From CAIWAH01 sp964602595 (GTDB taxonomy: Bacteria > Verrucomicrobiota > Verrucomicrobiia > Limisphaerales > UBA9464), in contig CAZRRO010000015.1 of assembly GCA_964602595.1 (NCBI GenBank), forward strand, positions 110,636-174,635: a stretch of DNA of 64,000 bases. Reading direction: 5' to 3'. The notes under the pieces were generated by a model that was given only the letters and a program-made list of their open reading frames with translations, was not told the origin of the DNA and made no database searches. The position numbers and the translations under genes were made by a program. Shown here piece by piece: positions 36,874-45,903 of this stretch (positions are counted from its first letter, which is position 1; each line of letters starts with the position of its first letter).

Positions 36874-37599
36874 TCAGCGTCGGGCCTTGCGGAAGCGCGA
36901 AACGTAGTTGTCCTTCAGCGTCACGGGTTCGGCGACCTTCCGGAAACCGGCAGCCGCGATTTCCGCCTCGAACACGTCCTGGCCGGCCCGGACGTGGCCA
37001 AGCATCCAGTCGGTGCTGACGCCGGGGATGCGCTTGAACTCGACCAGCAGCAGTTCGCCATCCCGGGTCAGGGCCTCACGGAGCGAGGCGAGCATGTGCT
37101 GGGGGAATTCGAAGTGATGGTAGGTGTCGCACAGGAACACCGTGTCCACCGAGTTCGGCGCGAGCCGGGCCGACTGGTCGGCGCCCAGCACGGTGACCAC
37201 CTGCCCGTAGCCACCTTCCGCGGCGCGGCCCTTCAGGTGGGCCAGCAGCGGCGTCGAAATGTCCACGGCATACACCTTGCCCTGAGCCCCGACCGCATCG
37301 GCGAACAGGAACGTGAACAGGCCGGTGCCGGCGCCTACGTCGGCGATCCGGGCGCCCGGCTTCAGCTGCGCCGCGGCGACAATCTCCCGGCGGTGGTCGA
37401 AGACCTCGCGGCCCTCCTTCTCGAAGCGCTCCACCCACTGGCGGGGATTCAGGTCGGGCTTGAGGAACTCGTCATTGATGCCCGGCTTGACGCTTTGGGT
37501 TTCGGCCGAGGAGAGGATTGCGGAGCCTGACTGGCAGCCCGGCCCGACGATCAGAAGTCCGGCGCAGGCAAGGCTACCGAGGAGAATGCGGAGCGACAT
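36874..37599 (-). CDS. Class I SAM-dependent methyltransferase with lipoprotein signal
   Basis: 241 residues from ATG 37599. The N-terminus MSLRILLGSLACAGLLIVG ends in GPGC, a probable lipobox, so the enzyme seems to be exported and lipid-anchored. The body is a Rossmann methyltransferase with motif I ARIADVGAGTGLFTFLFA, the acidic AVDIS after strand 2 and motif NSVDTVFLCDTYHHFEFP. SAM is not known to be abundant outside the cytoplasm, so the location is odd. If the start were at a downstream codon it would be cytoplasmic, but no suitable start is seen before the conserved region. It sits downstream of amt. Confidence 0.82.
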   Translation of the reverse strand: MSLRILLGSLACAGLLIVGPGCQSGSAILSSAETQSVKPGINDEFLKPDLNPRQWVERFEKEGREVFDHRREIVAAAQLKPGARIADVGAGTGLFTFLFADAVGAQGKVYAVDISTPLLAHLKGRAAEGGYGQVVTVLGADQSARLAPNSVDTVFLCDTYHHFEFPQHMLASLREALTRDGELLLVEFKRIPGVSTDWMLGHVRAGQDVFEAEIAAAGFRKVAEPVTLKDNYVSRFRKARR

Positions 37600-37682
37600 T
37601 CCGGAAATGTAGCGTGCTGGTCCATTGAGGGCGAGGGCCTGTTGGACAATTGGCGGCAGTGGTCGCGGCGGCGGACGACGGA

Positions 37683-39083
37683 TCAATGGGTGTAGCCTTC
37701 CTCACCATGTTCGGCGAGATCCAGGCCCTGGTGTTCCATCTCTTCGGTGGCCCGGCAACCCATAGTCCGGTCGATGACGAAGTAGAGGACCACCGTGGCC
37801 GCGACCGAAAGCCCGAGCACGAGGCCGCCCGCCTTGATCTGCTCAAGCCACAGCGTGTTTCCAACCAGGCCCCGGATACGTTCGGCCGCGAGGTTCGGAT
37901 TGACCTCGGGGGTGGCGAGGAATCCGGCAAGCAGAGTTCCGAGGGTTCCGCCGACCGCGTGCACGCCGAAGGTGTCCAACGAATCATCGTAGCCGAAGGC
38001 GATCTTCAGCTTGGCGCAAGCGAGGTAGGTCGCGACGCCGGCCAGCAGGCCGATGAGAACCGCCCCGGCCGGTGAAACGAACCCCGAGGCGGGCGTGATG
38101 GTGGCGAGGCCGGCGACCGCCCCGGAGCACATGCCCAGGATGGACGGTTTGCCCCGCAGGATCAGCTCAATCAGGGCCCACACGCACAGGCCGACCCCGG
38201 CGCTCAGGGTGGTGGCCACGAAGGCGTTCGCGGAAACGGTGTCGGCCGCCACCGCGGAACCCGCATTGAAGCCATACCAGCCGAACCAGAGCATGCCCGT
38301 GCCCACCATGCAGAGCACCATGCTGTGCGGCACGATGGGTTCCCGGCCGTAGCCCTTGCGCGGTCCCAGCAGGAGACAGAGCACCAGCGCGCTCCAACCG
38401 GAGGTCATGTGCACCACGATACCGCCGGCAAAATCAATCGCCTTGATCTTCGCAGAGTCGTTCCAGAGCCCGTTCATCCAGCCATCGGCGCCCCAGAGCA
38501 TGTGGGCGGACGGGAAATAGACGATGAACATCCACGCAACGCAGAAGACCATCAGCGCCTTGTAGCGCATGCGCTCCGCAATGGCGCCGACGATCAGCCC
38601 CGGCGTGATGATCGCGAACATGAGCTGATACATCGCGAAGATGTTGTGGGAAACCCACGGGCTGTAGTCCGCATTGGGGGCCGCGGTGACGCCCCGCAGC
38701 AGCGACCAACCCATTCCGCCCAGGAACGGCGAACCCTTGCTGAAGCTAAGCGAATAGCCGCATAGCCACCACAGCACAGTCACGATGCCGGCCAGTCCGA
38801 GGCACTGGGCCAGCACCGAGAGGACGTTCTTTTTGCGCACCAATCCGCCGTAGAACAGGGCCAGGCCCGGCAACGTCATGAACAGCACCAGTCCCGCACT
38901 GACCATCAGCCAGCCGTTGTGGCCGGGTCCGGGTGCACCCACGAGAGAACTGGCCGGGGCGCTGTTCCTGAAGTAGGCCTCAAGGTCTGCGAGGCGCTGT
39001 TCGACGGAGGGATCGGCCGCGAACAGGGGCGTGGAGGCGGTCAGGCCGAGAAACAGGAGGAAGAAGGCGAGGAAGCGTTTCAT
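37683..39083 (-). CDS. amt: Ammonium transporter Amt
   Basis: 466 residues with an N-terminal signal-like helix (MKRFLAFFLLFLGLTAS), a short soluble segment, then eleven membrane helices. Amt hallmarks are FYGGLVRKKN, the pore histidines in GGIVVHMTSG and FGVHAVGG, GMLWFGWYGFNAGSA and KPSILGMCSGAVAGLATITP. It conducts ammonium across the inner membrane. The GlnK gene lies 39 bp upstream on the same strand, the usual glnK-amt pair, and GlnK would block Amt when nitrogen is plentiful. Confidence 0.97.
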   Translation of the reverse strand: MKRFLAFFLLFLGLTASTPLFAADPSVEQRLADLEAYFRNSAPASSLVGAPGPGHNGWLMVSAGLVLFMTLPGLALFYGGLVRKKNVLSVLAQCLGLAGIVTVLWWLCGYSLSFSKGSPFLGGMGWSLLRGVTAAPNADYSPWVSHNIFAMYQLMFAIITPGLIVGAIAERMRYKALMVFCVAWMFIVYFPSAHMLWGADGWMNGLWNDSAKIKAIDFAGGIVVHMTSGWSALVLCLLLGPRKGYGREPIVPHSMVLCMVGTGMLWFGWYGFNAGSAVAADTVSANAFVATTLSAGVGLCVWALIELILRGKPSILGMCSGAVAGLATITPASGFVSPAGAVLIGLLAGVATYLACAKLKIAFGYDDSLDTFGVHAVGGTLGTLLAGFLATPEVNPNLAAERIRGLVGNTLWLEQIKAGGLVLGLSVAATVVLYFVIDRTMGCRATEEMEHQGLDLAEHGEEGYTH

Positions 39084-39122
39084 GGGCTGGAAAGCGCAGC
39101 GGGAGGTTGGGGTTCGGCGACG

Positions 39123-39461
39123 TCACACCGCGGCTTCGCCGCGTTCCTCGGTCCGGATCCGGATCACCTCATCGACCGCGGAAACGAAGATTTTCCCGTC
39201 GCCAATCTTGCCGGTCTTGGCCCCCTTGATGATGGCGGCAACCGCGGTGGCAACCTGATGGTCGGCGACGACCAGTTCCAGTTTCAGCTTGGGCAGGAAA
39301 TCCACGGTGTATTCCGCCCCGCGGTAGATTTCCGTGTGACCTTTCTGCCGGCCGAACCCCTTGACCTCGCTGACCGTCATTCCGACCACGCCCGCTTCGT
39401 GCAGGGCATCTTTGACGTCTTCGAGGCGGAACGGCTTGATGATGGCGTCGATTTTCTTCAT
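39123..39461 (-). CDS. glnK: Nitrogen regulatory protein PII (GlnK/GlnB)
   Basis: 112 residues with the complete PII pattern: MKKIDAIIKPFRLEDVKDAL, the T-loop RGAEYTVDFLPK with the uridylylation-type tyrosine, and the C-terminal KTGKIGDGKIFVSAVDEV. It binds ATP/ADP and 2-oxoglutarate and controls the Amt channel encoded just downstream. Whether it is uridylylated here is unknown, as no GlnD is in the window. Confidence 0.97.
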   Translation of the reverse strand: MKKIDAIIKPFRLEDVKDALHEAGVVGMTVSEVKGFGRQKGHTEIYRGAEYTVDFLPKLKLELVVADHQVATAVAAIIKGAKTGKIGDGKIFVSAVDEVIRIRTEERGEAAV

Positions 39462-39614
39462 CGGGTGGGGAAATGGCGCCGCGGAACCTGCCAGCCGAGG
39501 TTCCCGGCAGGCAATGGGATTAATGAATGGTGTTCATTCTTCGTTCCTGGAGAATGAGCCGGAACGCTGGATTCGGGCCCAGCCAAAGAGAGTCCGCCGC
39601 GCGAATCGTCCGGG

Positions 39615-42600
39615 CTAAAGCTCGCGGAGCGAATCCACCAGCCGGCCGCGCAGGGCGCGGGAAGTTGCCCAGCCGGTCCAGACCAGGCCGTTGGCCAGGA
39701 CGAGGCCCAGCGTGACCGAGAGTGATCGCCACGGGAAATCCGAGCCGGGCGTCCCGAGCGACGGCAACACCGCGACCAACGCCGCCACCAGGCCCACGCC
39801 GAGCCCGAGCAGCAGCAGCGCGACGTGCTCGGTCAGCACCAACCGGCGCAGGGCCCGGGGCTCGAAGCCGAGCGCGAGCATCAGGCCGAGTTCGCCGCGA
39901 CGTTCCTGCACGTTGCGGAGCACCACCACGCCCAGCCCGACGCTGCCCAGCAACAGTCCGAGCCCGCCGAGGATCTGGAACGTGTTCAGGTAGGTGTTTT
40001 GCACCGCGTTGAACTGCGCGAGCCGGCGCGTCGTGGGCGTCAGTTCGAGGCCGACATCCTGCAACGCGCGGGACAAAGCGGCGGAAACCGTTTCGCTGGC
40101 GGCGGGCGGCGCGTCCACAAGGAAACCGCGGTAGCCGCTCTCGCTGGGGAACAGGCGCACGAAGTCCGCCTCCGCAATCAGCAGGTTGCCCTGGAGGCTC
40201 GAGTTCGCCACCGCGCCGACAATCCGCACCTTGAAGGGCTGGCCCCGTTCATCGGTGAAATCCAACGTGCCGCCGACGGAACTCTTCAGCGCCCACTGGA
40301 TTGAGGCCGCGTCACCGATGGCGGGAATCTCGCGGGCCTGGGAATTGGAAATTGGGGATTGGGAATTCAGAGCCAGCCATCCATTCGTGACATCCAATCC
40401 CTTGAGCACCTTGGTAAAGGTGAACGCGCCGCGTTCCCCGAGCTGCTCGGGCTTCACGCCGAGGAGGCGCGGACGTTGGGCGCCGTTCAGGTTCAGGCAG
40501 CTCGCGTCGTCGCCGTCGCGCACCCGGAGCTGGACGAAGGACACGCCCTTCAGGTCGCCGGGGTTCAGGCCGTAGAATTCCTGACCCTTCGCCGTGTTGA
40601 GGTCCTGGATGACCGGCAGGCTGCTTTCACCCCACAGCGCAAAACCGCCCGTGCCGGATTCCCGCCGGTCCGCATTTCGCGTGGCGTCGAGCTTCATCGC
40701 GGCGATGGCCACGATCAGAAAGGCCGCGCTGGCCAGCAACGCCACCGTGCCCAACGAACGGGACGGCCGCCGGGCCAAGGCGCGGAGGGCGAGTGATCGG
40801 AGGGCAGTATTCTCCAAAGTGGGCCGGCTGGCCGCCTGACCCAAACTGCGGATCCACACGCGCACCCACAGCAGTCCCGCGATCAGCAACAACGCGCCGG
40901 CGCCGAAAAACACCTGGGGATTCGACTCCCGGGTGAACCACGCGCCCACCGACAGGCCCAGCGCGGCCAAGCTGGCGGCCAGGGCCAGTCGTCGCGGTTG
41001 GCGCAATCCGCCGGCGGGGACATTCAGGGCGGCCTCGTTGGCGCCTTCGTTGAGTAGCTCGCGCGCGGGCCGTTTCGCCTGCTGGCGCAAGGCGACAAAC
41101 ATCGTGCCCGCCGCCACGGCGATGCTCAGGGTGATTCCAGTGAACAGCGTCACGGGTGTCAGGTGAAACTCGAGGCCCGCGCCCGCGATGGCGTCGCGCC
41201 AGATCGTCGTGAGGCCCCAGAGCACACCCTTCGCGTAGTAACAGCCGAGCACTGCCCCGAGCACCGAGCCCGGCACCGCCAGCGCCAGTCCTTCGCGGAA
41301 GAGCAGGCCGCGCACCCGCGTCGGCGGCCAGCCGAGTGCCAGCAGGATGCCGACCTCGCCGGTGCGCTGCTCCAGCGCGAACCGGAACAGCATCGCCGTG
41401 AGCAGCAGCGCGGACGTGATGAGGAAGAAGCTGAAGCCGATCATCAGCCCGCCGAACTCATTGCCGGTGCCGCTTTCGGCCGCGCGCAACGCCTCCTCCC
41501 GCACGGGCCGCCAAACGAGGCCGACGTCCGCGGGATTGAGGTTGGCGCGGATGCGGGCCGTGAGGGCGTCGCGAAGTTCGGTGACGGAGAGATTGGAGGG
41601 TTGCCCGCCCTCACCCCGGCCCTCTCCCCCTGGAGAGGGGGACGCCGGCTGGGCCGCAGCGGACTCCACAGGTGAGGTGGCTGAGGACAGTGCGGCGTTG
41701 GCAGAAGTCGCCCCAACGGCGGGCGGAGTCTGGGCGGTGGAGTTGTCGGTGCCCGGAGCGTTTCCCCCTCTCCCCGGGGGAGAGGGCCGGGGTGAAGGCG
41801 GGCCGACAAACCACCGGATCGCCGTCAGTTCGCCAAATCGGTTCGCCCACATTTTCTGGCCAGCAGCCAACGTGATGAACGCCTTCGGTGTGCCGCGATG
41901 CTGTTTCCAATAGGTTTCATCCTGGTCGCGGATGGTGTGGACGAGGTCGAAGCCGGCGTCCCAATCGTGCGTGCTCTCGGCCTTCGAGAGGCCGGGAAAC
42001 TCGGGCATCAGCGTGCGGTCCGCGTGCAGCCCGGCGAGCGGCACGATGCTGTGGATGCGGAAGCTGTTGGTATGCTCTTGCAACTGCGTGCCGGCATCCA
42101 CGCGGTAATAGGTCAGCGCCAACGAATCACCCGGCTTCACGCCCAGGTCGTCGGCGAGCCACTGGTTCACCACGATCTCGTCGTCCTTCAGGTCGGCCGG
42201 TGTGTAAGGCGCGCCCGCGGCGGTGACCATCGAGTAGGGCGCCAGCTTGTCGCCGTGGGCGAGGCCGTTGACGAGGTAGGTGAGGAGTGGCGTGGGCGAG
42301 GGAGCGGGCGGCTTCACCTTTGAGAACAGGAATTCCTCGGCAGGAGCTGCGCGGACGACGGCGGGTTCGAGGAAGATGCGACGGGTGGTGAGTTCGGTGA
42401 AGACGGGCTCTGGATTGTCGCCGATGCGCTTGGGTTCAGGCGCGGCGGTGCGGATGGAAAGTTCGACATCGGCAAGGGTCCATTGTTCGTGCAACGCCTG
42501 CTTCGCACCGGCGATTTGACCGACTGTTGGCGGAAACGCCGAACCAGTCATCGTCGCCAGTTTAGCAGAGTTGAGCAATTTACGGAAAGGCAACGCCAGC

Positions 42601-43451
42601 CTAGGCGGAAACCTTGCGCACTGAAGGTCAAGCCAGGTGACGAATCGATTGGGTGACTTCGGCGCGTTCACAAGACCGTAGAGCAGCAGGTTGGCGCGTC
42701 GTTCTATTCCAGCTGCGTTGGCAAGCTGATCCAAATCCATGAACGCGTTGAGCGGCGGGGCTTGATTGGCTTCGAGGCTGAAGTTCCCGATTGCGTCCGG
42801 CAGCACGTGGCTAACCACCAAGCGCAGAGCGATGGATTGGTCATCGCGAGGCGTGATGACAGCATCCCGCGAAAGCGCGCTTGGCTTGTGAACTCTCAGG
42901 ACAAGTTGATCTCCCTGTCGGGCGTTAAGCGCTTCGGCGAGGTGACGGTTGAGCGCGATGTTGCCGGGTCCAGGTTTCCGATCGACGGATGCGAATCCGT
43001 GGCCAACCCCATTGTCGACCCGGGTCCAGTTCAACTCATGTGCATAGTCGCTCATGCTTTGGTCCGGCAGCGGAACATCCAACAGCCGCTGGAATTCGGT
43101 CGGGACGCCGCGAATGCGGACATGATTGGCGCGAGCACCACCGTCTTGCCGAGCAAGCGTCGCCGGCAGCTCCAAGACTGCTGCGGTTCGAACTGCCGGT
43201 TTCCCTGGGGAAGCCGGGATCATCTCCTGAGCGAGCAGTTCCCTTCTGAAAAAGCGGTCACCGCCTTGGACTGCGGCCGCGATTGCACCTACACGTCGCA
43301 GCGCCCGTTCCTTGAGGCTCCCCTTCACCGAATCCCCCACCGCCAGCGCGCCGATGAGCACGGCGGCGGCGAGCGTGACGCCGGCGAGCACGCCCAGTTG
43401 CGAGCGGAAGTAGTGGCGCAACGAGCGCCGCGCGAGCGTGCGGAGGTTCAT
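39615..43451 (-). CDS. FtsX-like ABC transporter permease carrying repeat insertions
   Basis: 1278 residues. An N-terminal helix (LGVLAGVTLAAAVLIGALAVG) and a MacB-like periplasmic domain precede FtsX-type membrane segments (GGLMIGFSFFLITSALLLTAML, ERTGEVGILLALG-type loops) and a second helix-periplasmic-helix set ending RLVDSLREL, so the protein is a two-domain FtsX permease. Such permeases work with a LolD/MacB-type ATPase in lipoprotein handling or export; one is encoded upstream. About 67 residues near 615-680 (for example SPRPSPPGRGG and GGEGRGEGGQ) come from an inserted element, and NSQSPISNSQ comes from another tract. These lie in predicted extracytoplasmic loops. Confidence 0.88.
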   Translation of the reverse strand: MNLRTLARRSLRHYFRSQLGVLAGVTLAAAVLIGALAVGDSVKGSLKERALRRVGAIAAAVQGGDRFFRRELLAQEMIPASPGKPAVRTAAVLELPATLARQDGGARANHVRIRGVPTEFQRLLDVPLPDQSMSDYAHELNWTRVDNGVGHGFASVDRKPGPGNIALNRHLAEALNARQGDQLVLRVHKPSALSRDAVITPRDDQSIALRLVVSHVLPDAIGNFSLEANQAPPLNAFMDLDQLANAAGIERRANLLLYGLVNAPKSPNRFVTWLDLQCARFPPRLALPFRKLLNSAKLATMTGSAFPPTVGQIAGAKQALHEQWTLADVELSIRTAAPEPKRIGDNPEPVFTELTTRRIFLEPAVVRAAPAEEFLFSKVKPPAPSPTPLLTYLVNGLAHGDKLAPYSMVTAAGAPYTPADLKDDEIVVNQWLADDLGVKPGDSLALTYYRVDAGTQLQEHTNSFRIHSIVPLAGLHADRTLMPEFPGLSKAESTHDWDAGFDLVHTIRDQDETYWKQHRGTPKAFITLAAGQKMWANRFGELTAIRWFVGPPSPRPSPPGRGGNAPGTDNSTAQTPPAVGATSANAALSSATSPVESAAAQPASPSPGGEGRGEGGQPSNLSVTELRDALTARIRANLNPADVGLVWRPVREEALRAAESGTGNEFGGLMIGFSFFLITSALLLTAMLFRFALEQRTGEVGILLALGWPPTRVRGLLFREGLALAVPGSVLGAVLGCYYAKGVLWGLTTIWRDAIAGAGLEFHLTPVTLFTGITLSIAVAAGTMFVALRQQAKRPARELLNEGANEAALNVPAGGLRQPRRLALAASLAALGLSVGAWFTRESNPQVFFGAGALLLIAGLLWVRVWIRSLGQAASRPTLENTALRSLALRALARRPSRSLGTVALLASAAFLIVAIAAMKLDATRNADRRESGTGGFALWGESSLPVIQDLNTAKGQEFYGLNPGDLKGVSFVQLRVRDGDDASCLNLNGAQRPRLLGVKPEQLGERGAFTFTKVLKGLDVTNGWLALNSQSPISNSQAREIPAIGDAASIQWALKSSVGGTLDFTDERGQPFKVRIVGAVANSSLQGNLLIAEADFVRLFPSESGYRGFLVDAPPAASETVSAALSRALQDVGLELTPTTRRLAQFNAVQNTYLNTFQILGGLGLLLGSVGLGVVVLRNVQERRGELGLMLALGFEPRALRRLVLTEHVALLLLGLGVGLVAALVAVLPSLGTPGSDFPWRSLSVTLGLVLANGLVWTGWATSRALRGRLVDSLREL
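40341..40369. repeat. AATTGG-rich tract inside the ABC permease gene
   Basis: Imperfect repeats of GGAATTGG/GGGGATTGG ending in GGAATTC, translated on the minus strand as NSQSPISNSQ. It resembles the tract in the DUF1549 gene at 31411 and falls in a predicted periplasmic loop. Confidence 0.6.
41603..41803. repeat. 201-bp long-inverted-repeat element inserted in frame in the ABC permease
   Basis: Arms of about 40 bp start GCCCGCCCTCACCCCGG (41603) and end CCGGGGTGAAGGCGGGC (41803), each with an internal hairpin of CCCTCTCCCC type. The 201-bp span equals 67 codons and has no stop in the permease frame. The interior aligns in part with the element at 56172, including CGGACTCCACA and CGGAGTCTG. 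Confidence 0.85.
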
Positions 43452-43466
43452 CGGAATGTCGATTGT

Positions 43467-43697
43467 CGATTTGCGAAGGACGATTGGCGGCGGGCCTGAG
43501 CCCGGTGGGGCGGGACTCCGTCGAGTCCACTTCCGAGCGGAGCGAGGCGAACGGAGTGAGCATCCTCAACCGCAACCCCGAGATGCGCGCTGTGCTCGCG
43601 CCGGCGCTGCCGGCAGACAGGGCTCGACGGAGTCTCGCCCCACCGAGCCAGACGTGTCGTGCGGCCAGCCCAATCGGAAATCGGCATTCGCAAATCG
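43467..43697. repeat. Nested inverted-repeat element between ABC ATPase and permease
   Basis: Outer arms CGATTTGCGAA (43467-43477) and TTCGCAAATCG (43687-43697) enclose inner arms beginning GGTGGGGCGGGACTCC at 43504 and ending GGAGTCTCGCCCCACC at 43644, which pair with one mismatch over 22 bp. The element fills most of the 281-bp gap between two genes expected to be cotranscribed, so it may form a strong structure in the transcript. Confidence 0.85.
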
Positions 43698-43732
43698 AAG
43701 TTCATTCAGCGCCTTGTCCTGCCGGTTGCCGG

Positions 43733-44407
43733 CTAGACCAGTTTCCCGTCCCGCAATTCCACCGTGCGGCCCATCCGCTGGGCGAGGTCGGCGCTGTGGG
43801 TGACGACGACGAGGGTGACACCTTCCTCGCGGTTCAGTTCGACGAGCAGTTGGCCGAGGTTGGTCGCGCTGGCGCGGTCGAGGGCGCCGGTCGGTTCATC
43901 GGCGAGCAGGAGCGCGGGCCGGTTGATCAGCGCGCGGACGACGGCGGCGCGCTGGCGTTCGCCGCCGCTGAGCTTTCCAGGCAGGTGCTCGAGCCGGTGG
44001 CCGAGGGCGACGCGGTCGAGGAGTTGCCGGGCGCGGTGTTCGGCGTCGGCCGGGGTCTGCGCCGCGCCGGCGAGCGTCGGGAGCAGGACGTTTTCCAGCA
44101 CGCTGCATTGCGGGAGCAGATGATGGCTCTGGAAGATGAAACCGATCTGCCGGTTGCGGAGCGTGGCGAGTTCCTTGGCCGTGAGCTGCGTGAGGTCACG
44201 CCCGTCGAAGGTGATCGTGCCGCGGTCGGGCAGGTCGAGCGTGCCGAGCAGGTTCAGGATCGTGCTCTTGCCGCTGCCGCTCGGACCGACGATGGCGACG
44301 CTCTCGCCGCGGGCGAGGCTGAGCGAAGCACCGAGCAGCACGGGCACGGGTTCGGCCCCGGGATAAGCCTTGAAGACATCGCGGAATTCCAGCAGCGGCG
44401 CGGACAT
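43733..44407 (-). CDS. LolD/MacB-type ABC transporter ATP-binding protein
   Basis: 224 residues with all ABC motifs: Walker A GPSGSGKST, Q-loop region FIFQSHHLLPQCS, signature LSGGERQRAAVVRAL, Walker B LLLADEPTGALD and the H-loop VVTHSADLA. The sequence is of the LolD/MacB/FtsE subgroup, which energises FtsX-like permeases by mechanotransmission. It lies upstream of the permease at 43451 on the same strand, separated by a repeat element, and together they form an export or lipoprotein-release system. Confidence 0.93.
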   Translation of the reverse strand: MSAPLLEFRDVFKAYPGAEPVPVLLGASLSLARGESVAIVGPSGSGKSTILNLLGTLDLPDRGTITFDGRDLTQLTAKELATLRNRQIGFIFQSHHLLPQCSVLENVLLPTLAGAAQTPADAEHRARQLLDRVALGHRLEHLPGKLSGGERQRAAVVRALINRPALLLADEPTGALDRASATNLGQLLVELNREEGVTLVVVTHSADLAQRMGRTVELRDGKLV

Positions 44408-44464
44408 GCGTCGGAGGATAGGAGCGGATTCGGAAGCTCAAAGCGCAAATGCCGCGGGAGCCGG

Positions 44465-44633
44465 GAGAGAGCAACAGGAGGGAACGGAGGAAACGAAGGG
44501 AGCGGTCTTAGGGGCAAGTCGGTGTTGGCCGGACGTTGATGTTGCGGGCAACGAACATCGTCCCTTGGCGAACCCCAGCGAGGGAGGTTCGGCAGTCTCC
44601 GTTACCTCCGTTTCCTTCTGTTCGCCTGCTCCC
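44465..44633. repeat. Paired inverted-repeat element between folC and the ABC ATPase
   Basis: A left arm with GGGAACGGAGGAAACGAAGG (about 44465-44503) is mirrored by a right arm with CCGTTACCTCCGTTTCCTTC (about 44595-44633) with several mismatches. The spacer is about 90 bp. The same paired architecture occurs at 43467 and 56172. Confidence 0.7.
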
Positions 44634-44634
44634 C

Positions 44635-45903
44635 CTACCTCGGCGGCGACCACTCGTTGAGCGAACGTTCCTCCGTGCCGACGGGCTGGCCGTGGCCCAG
44701 CAGTTCGAGGACTTCGCCGAGGAAATAGAGCGAGCCCGTGACGAGCACGAAGGGGTCCGCGGCGCACAGTCGGAGGGCTTCGGCGGCGGACGCGGCGGCC
44801 TTCACGGGGCGGCCGGCGCCGGTAGCGACGCAGGCGGCCCGCAGTTCCTCGGCGCTGACCGTTCGGCCGCTGGCCACCGGGGCAGTGATGACGCGGCCCG
44901 CCAGCGGGACGAGGGTCTGGGCGATTTCCCGCCAGTCCTTGTCCGCGAGCGCGCCGAGCACCAGCGTGGGGCGCCGCCCGGGGAAATGGTCGCGCAACGC
45001 CGCGGTGAGCGTGGCCACGCCGTCGCGATTGTGCGCGCCGTCGAGCAGCAGCGTCTGAGGTCCGCGCCGGAGCAACTGGAGGCGGCCAGGCCAGACGACA
45101 TCCCGGAGGCCGGTGGCCAATTGCTCGTCGGACACCGGCAGGAAAACCCGGAGCAGCCGGACGGTCGCGGCGGCCAGGGCGCCGTTCACCCGCTGATGTT
45201 CGCCCAGCAGCCCGACTTCGAGACGGAAGTTGGCCAGCTCGCTTGGGCCAATCGTCAGGCAGGGCGCATCGAGTTCGCGGGCCTTCCACTCGATGACGGC
45301 GCGGGCCTCGGAATCGGCGGTGGCGGTGAGCACGGGCACGCCGGGCTTGATGATGCCGGCCTTCTCTGCGGCGATGGCCGGCAGGGTCGCGCCGAGCACC
45401 TTCTGGTGGTCCCAGCCGATGTTGGTGATCACGCTCGCGAGCGGCGTGACGATGTTGGTCGCGTCGAGTCGGCCGCCGAGCCCGGTTTCCCAGACGACGA
45501 GATCCACGCGCTGTTCGGCGAAGTGCATCAGGGCCAGCACGGTGGTGAACTCGAAGAATGTCGGGTCGAGTCCTGCCAACGTGGCCACTGCGTCCCGGAG
45601 CGTCGCGACGTGACGGGCGAGGTCCGCGTCGGGAATGGGCGTGCGGTTGACCTGGATGCGCTCGCCGAAGCGGACGAGGTGCGGTGAAGTGTAGAGGCCC
45701 ACGCGGCGGCCGGCGGCGCGATGAACGCTTTCGAGCATGGCGCAGACCGAACCCTTGCCATTGGTGCCGGCGACGTGGAGGAAGTGAAGCCGCTCGTGGG
45801 GGTTCCCGACGGCGGCCGCGAGGCGGCGGGTAGTTTCCAGACCGGGCTGGAAACCGAACATCCGCAGCGATTGCAAGTAGGCGAGCGCGTCCGCGTAGGT
45901 CAC
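44635..45903 (-). CDS. folC: Folylpolyglutamate synthase / dihydrofolate synthase
   Basis: About 422 residues from GTG 45903, giving the family-typical start TYADALAYLQSLRMFGFQPG; the open frame extends upstream without similarity. Motifs include the P-loop VAGTNGKGSVCAML, YTSPHLVRFGERI, TGLGGRLDATNIV, and the C-terminal LLLDGAHNRDGVATL and VLGALADKDW. It adds glutamate to dihydropteroate and/or folates in the cytoplasm, making and retaining folate cofactors. It heads the minus-strand run with the ABC exporter; that neighbourhood looks incidental. Confidence 0.94.
   Translation of the reverse strand: MTYADALAYLQSLRMFGFQPGLETTRRLAAAVGNPHERLHFLHVAGTNGKGSVCAMLESVHRAAGRRVGLYTSPHLVRFGERIQVNRTPIPDADLARHVATLRDAVATLAGLDPTFFEFTTVLALMHFAEQRVDLVVWETGLGGRLDATNIVTPLASVITNIGWDHQKVLGATLPAIAAEKAGIIKPGVPVLTATADSEARAVIEWKARELDAPCLTIGPSELANFRLEVGLLGEHQRVNGALAAATVRLLRVFLPVSDEQLATGLRDVVWPGRLQLLRRGPQTLLLDGAHNRDGVATLTAALRDHFPGRRPTLVLGALADKDWREIAQTLVPLAGRVITAPVASGRTVSAEELRAACVATGAGRPVKAAASAAEALRLCAADPFVLVTGSLYFLGEVLELLGHGQPVGTEERSLNEWSPPR

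Noticed and set aside
41603..41803. CRISPR-like repeats
   Set aside because: The repeats are inverted pairs, not regularly spaced direct repeats with unique spacers, and no cas genes are present.
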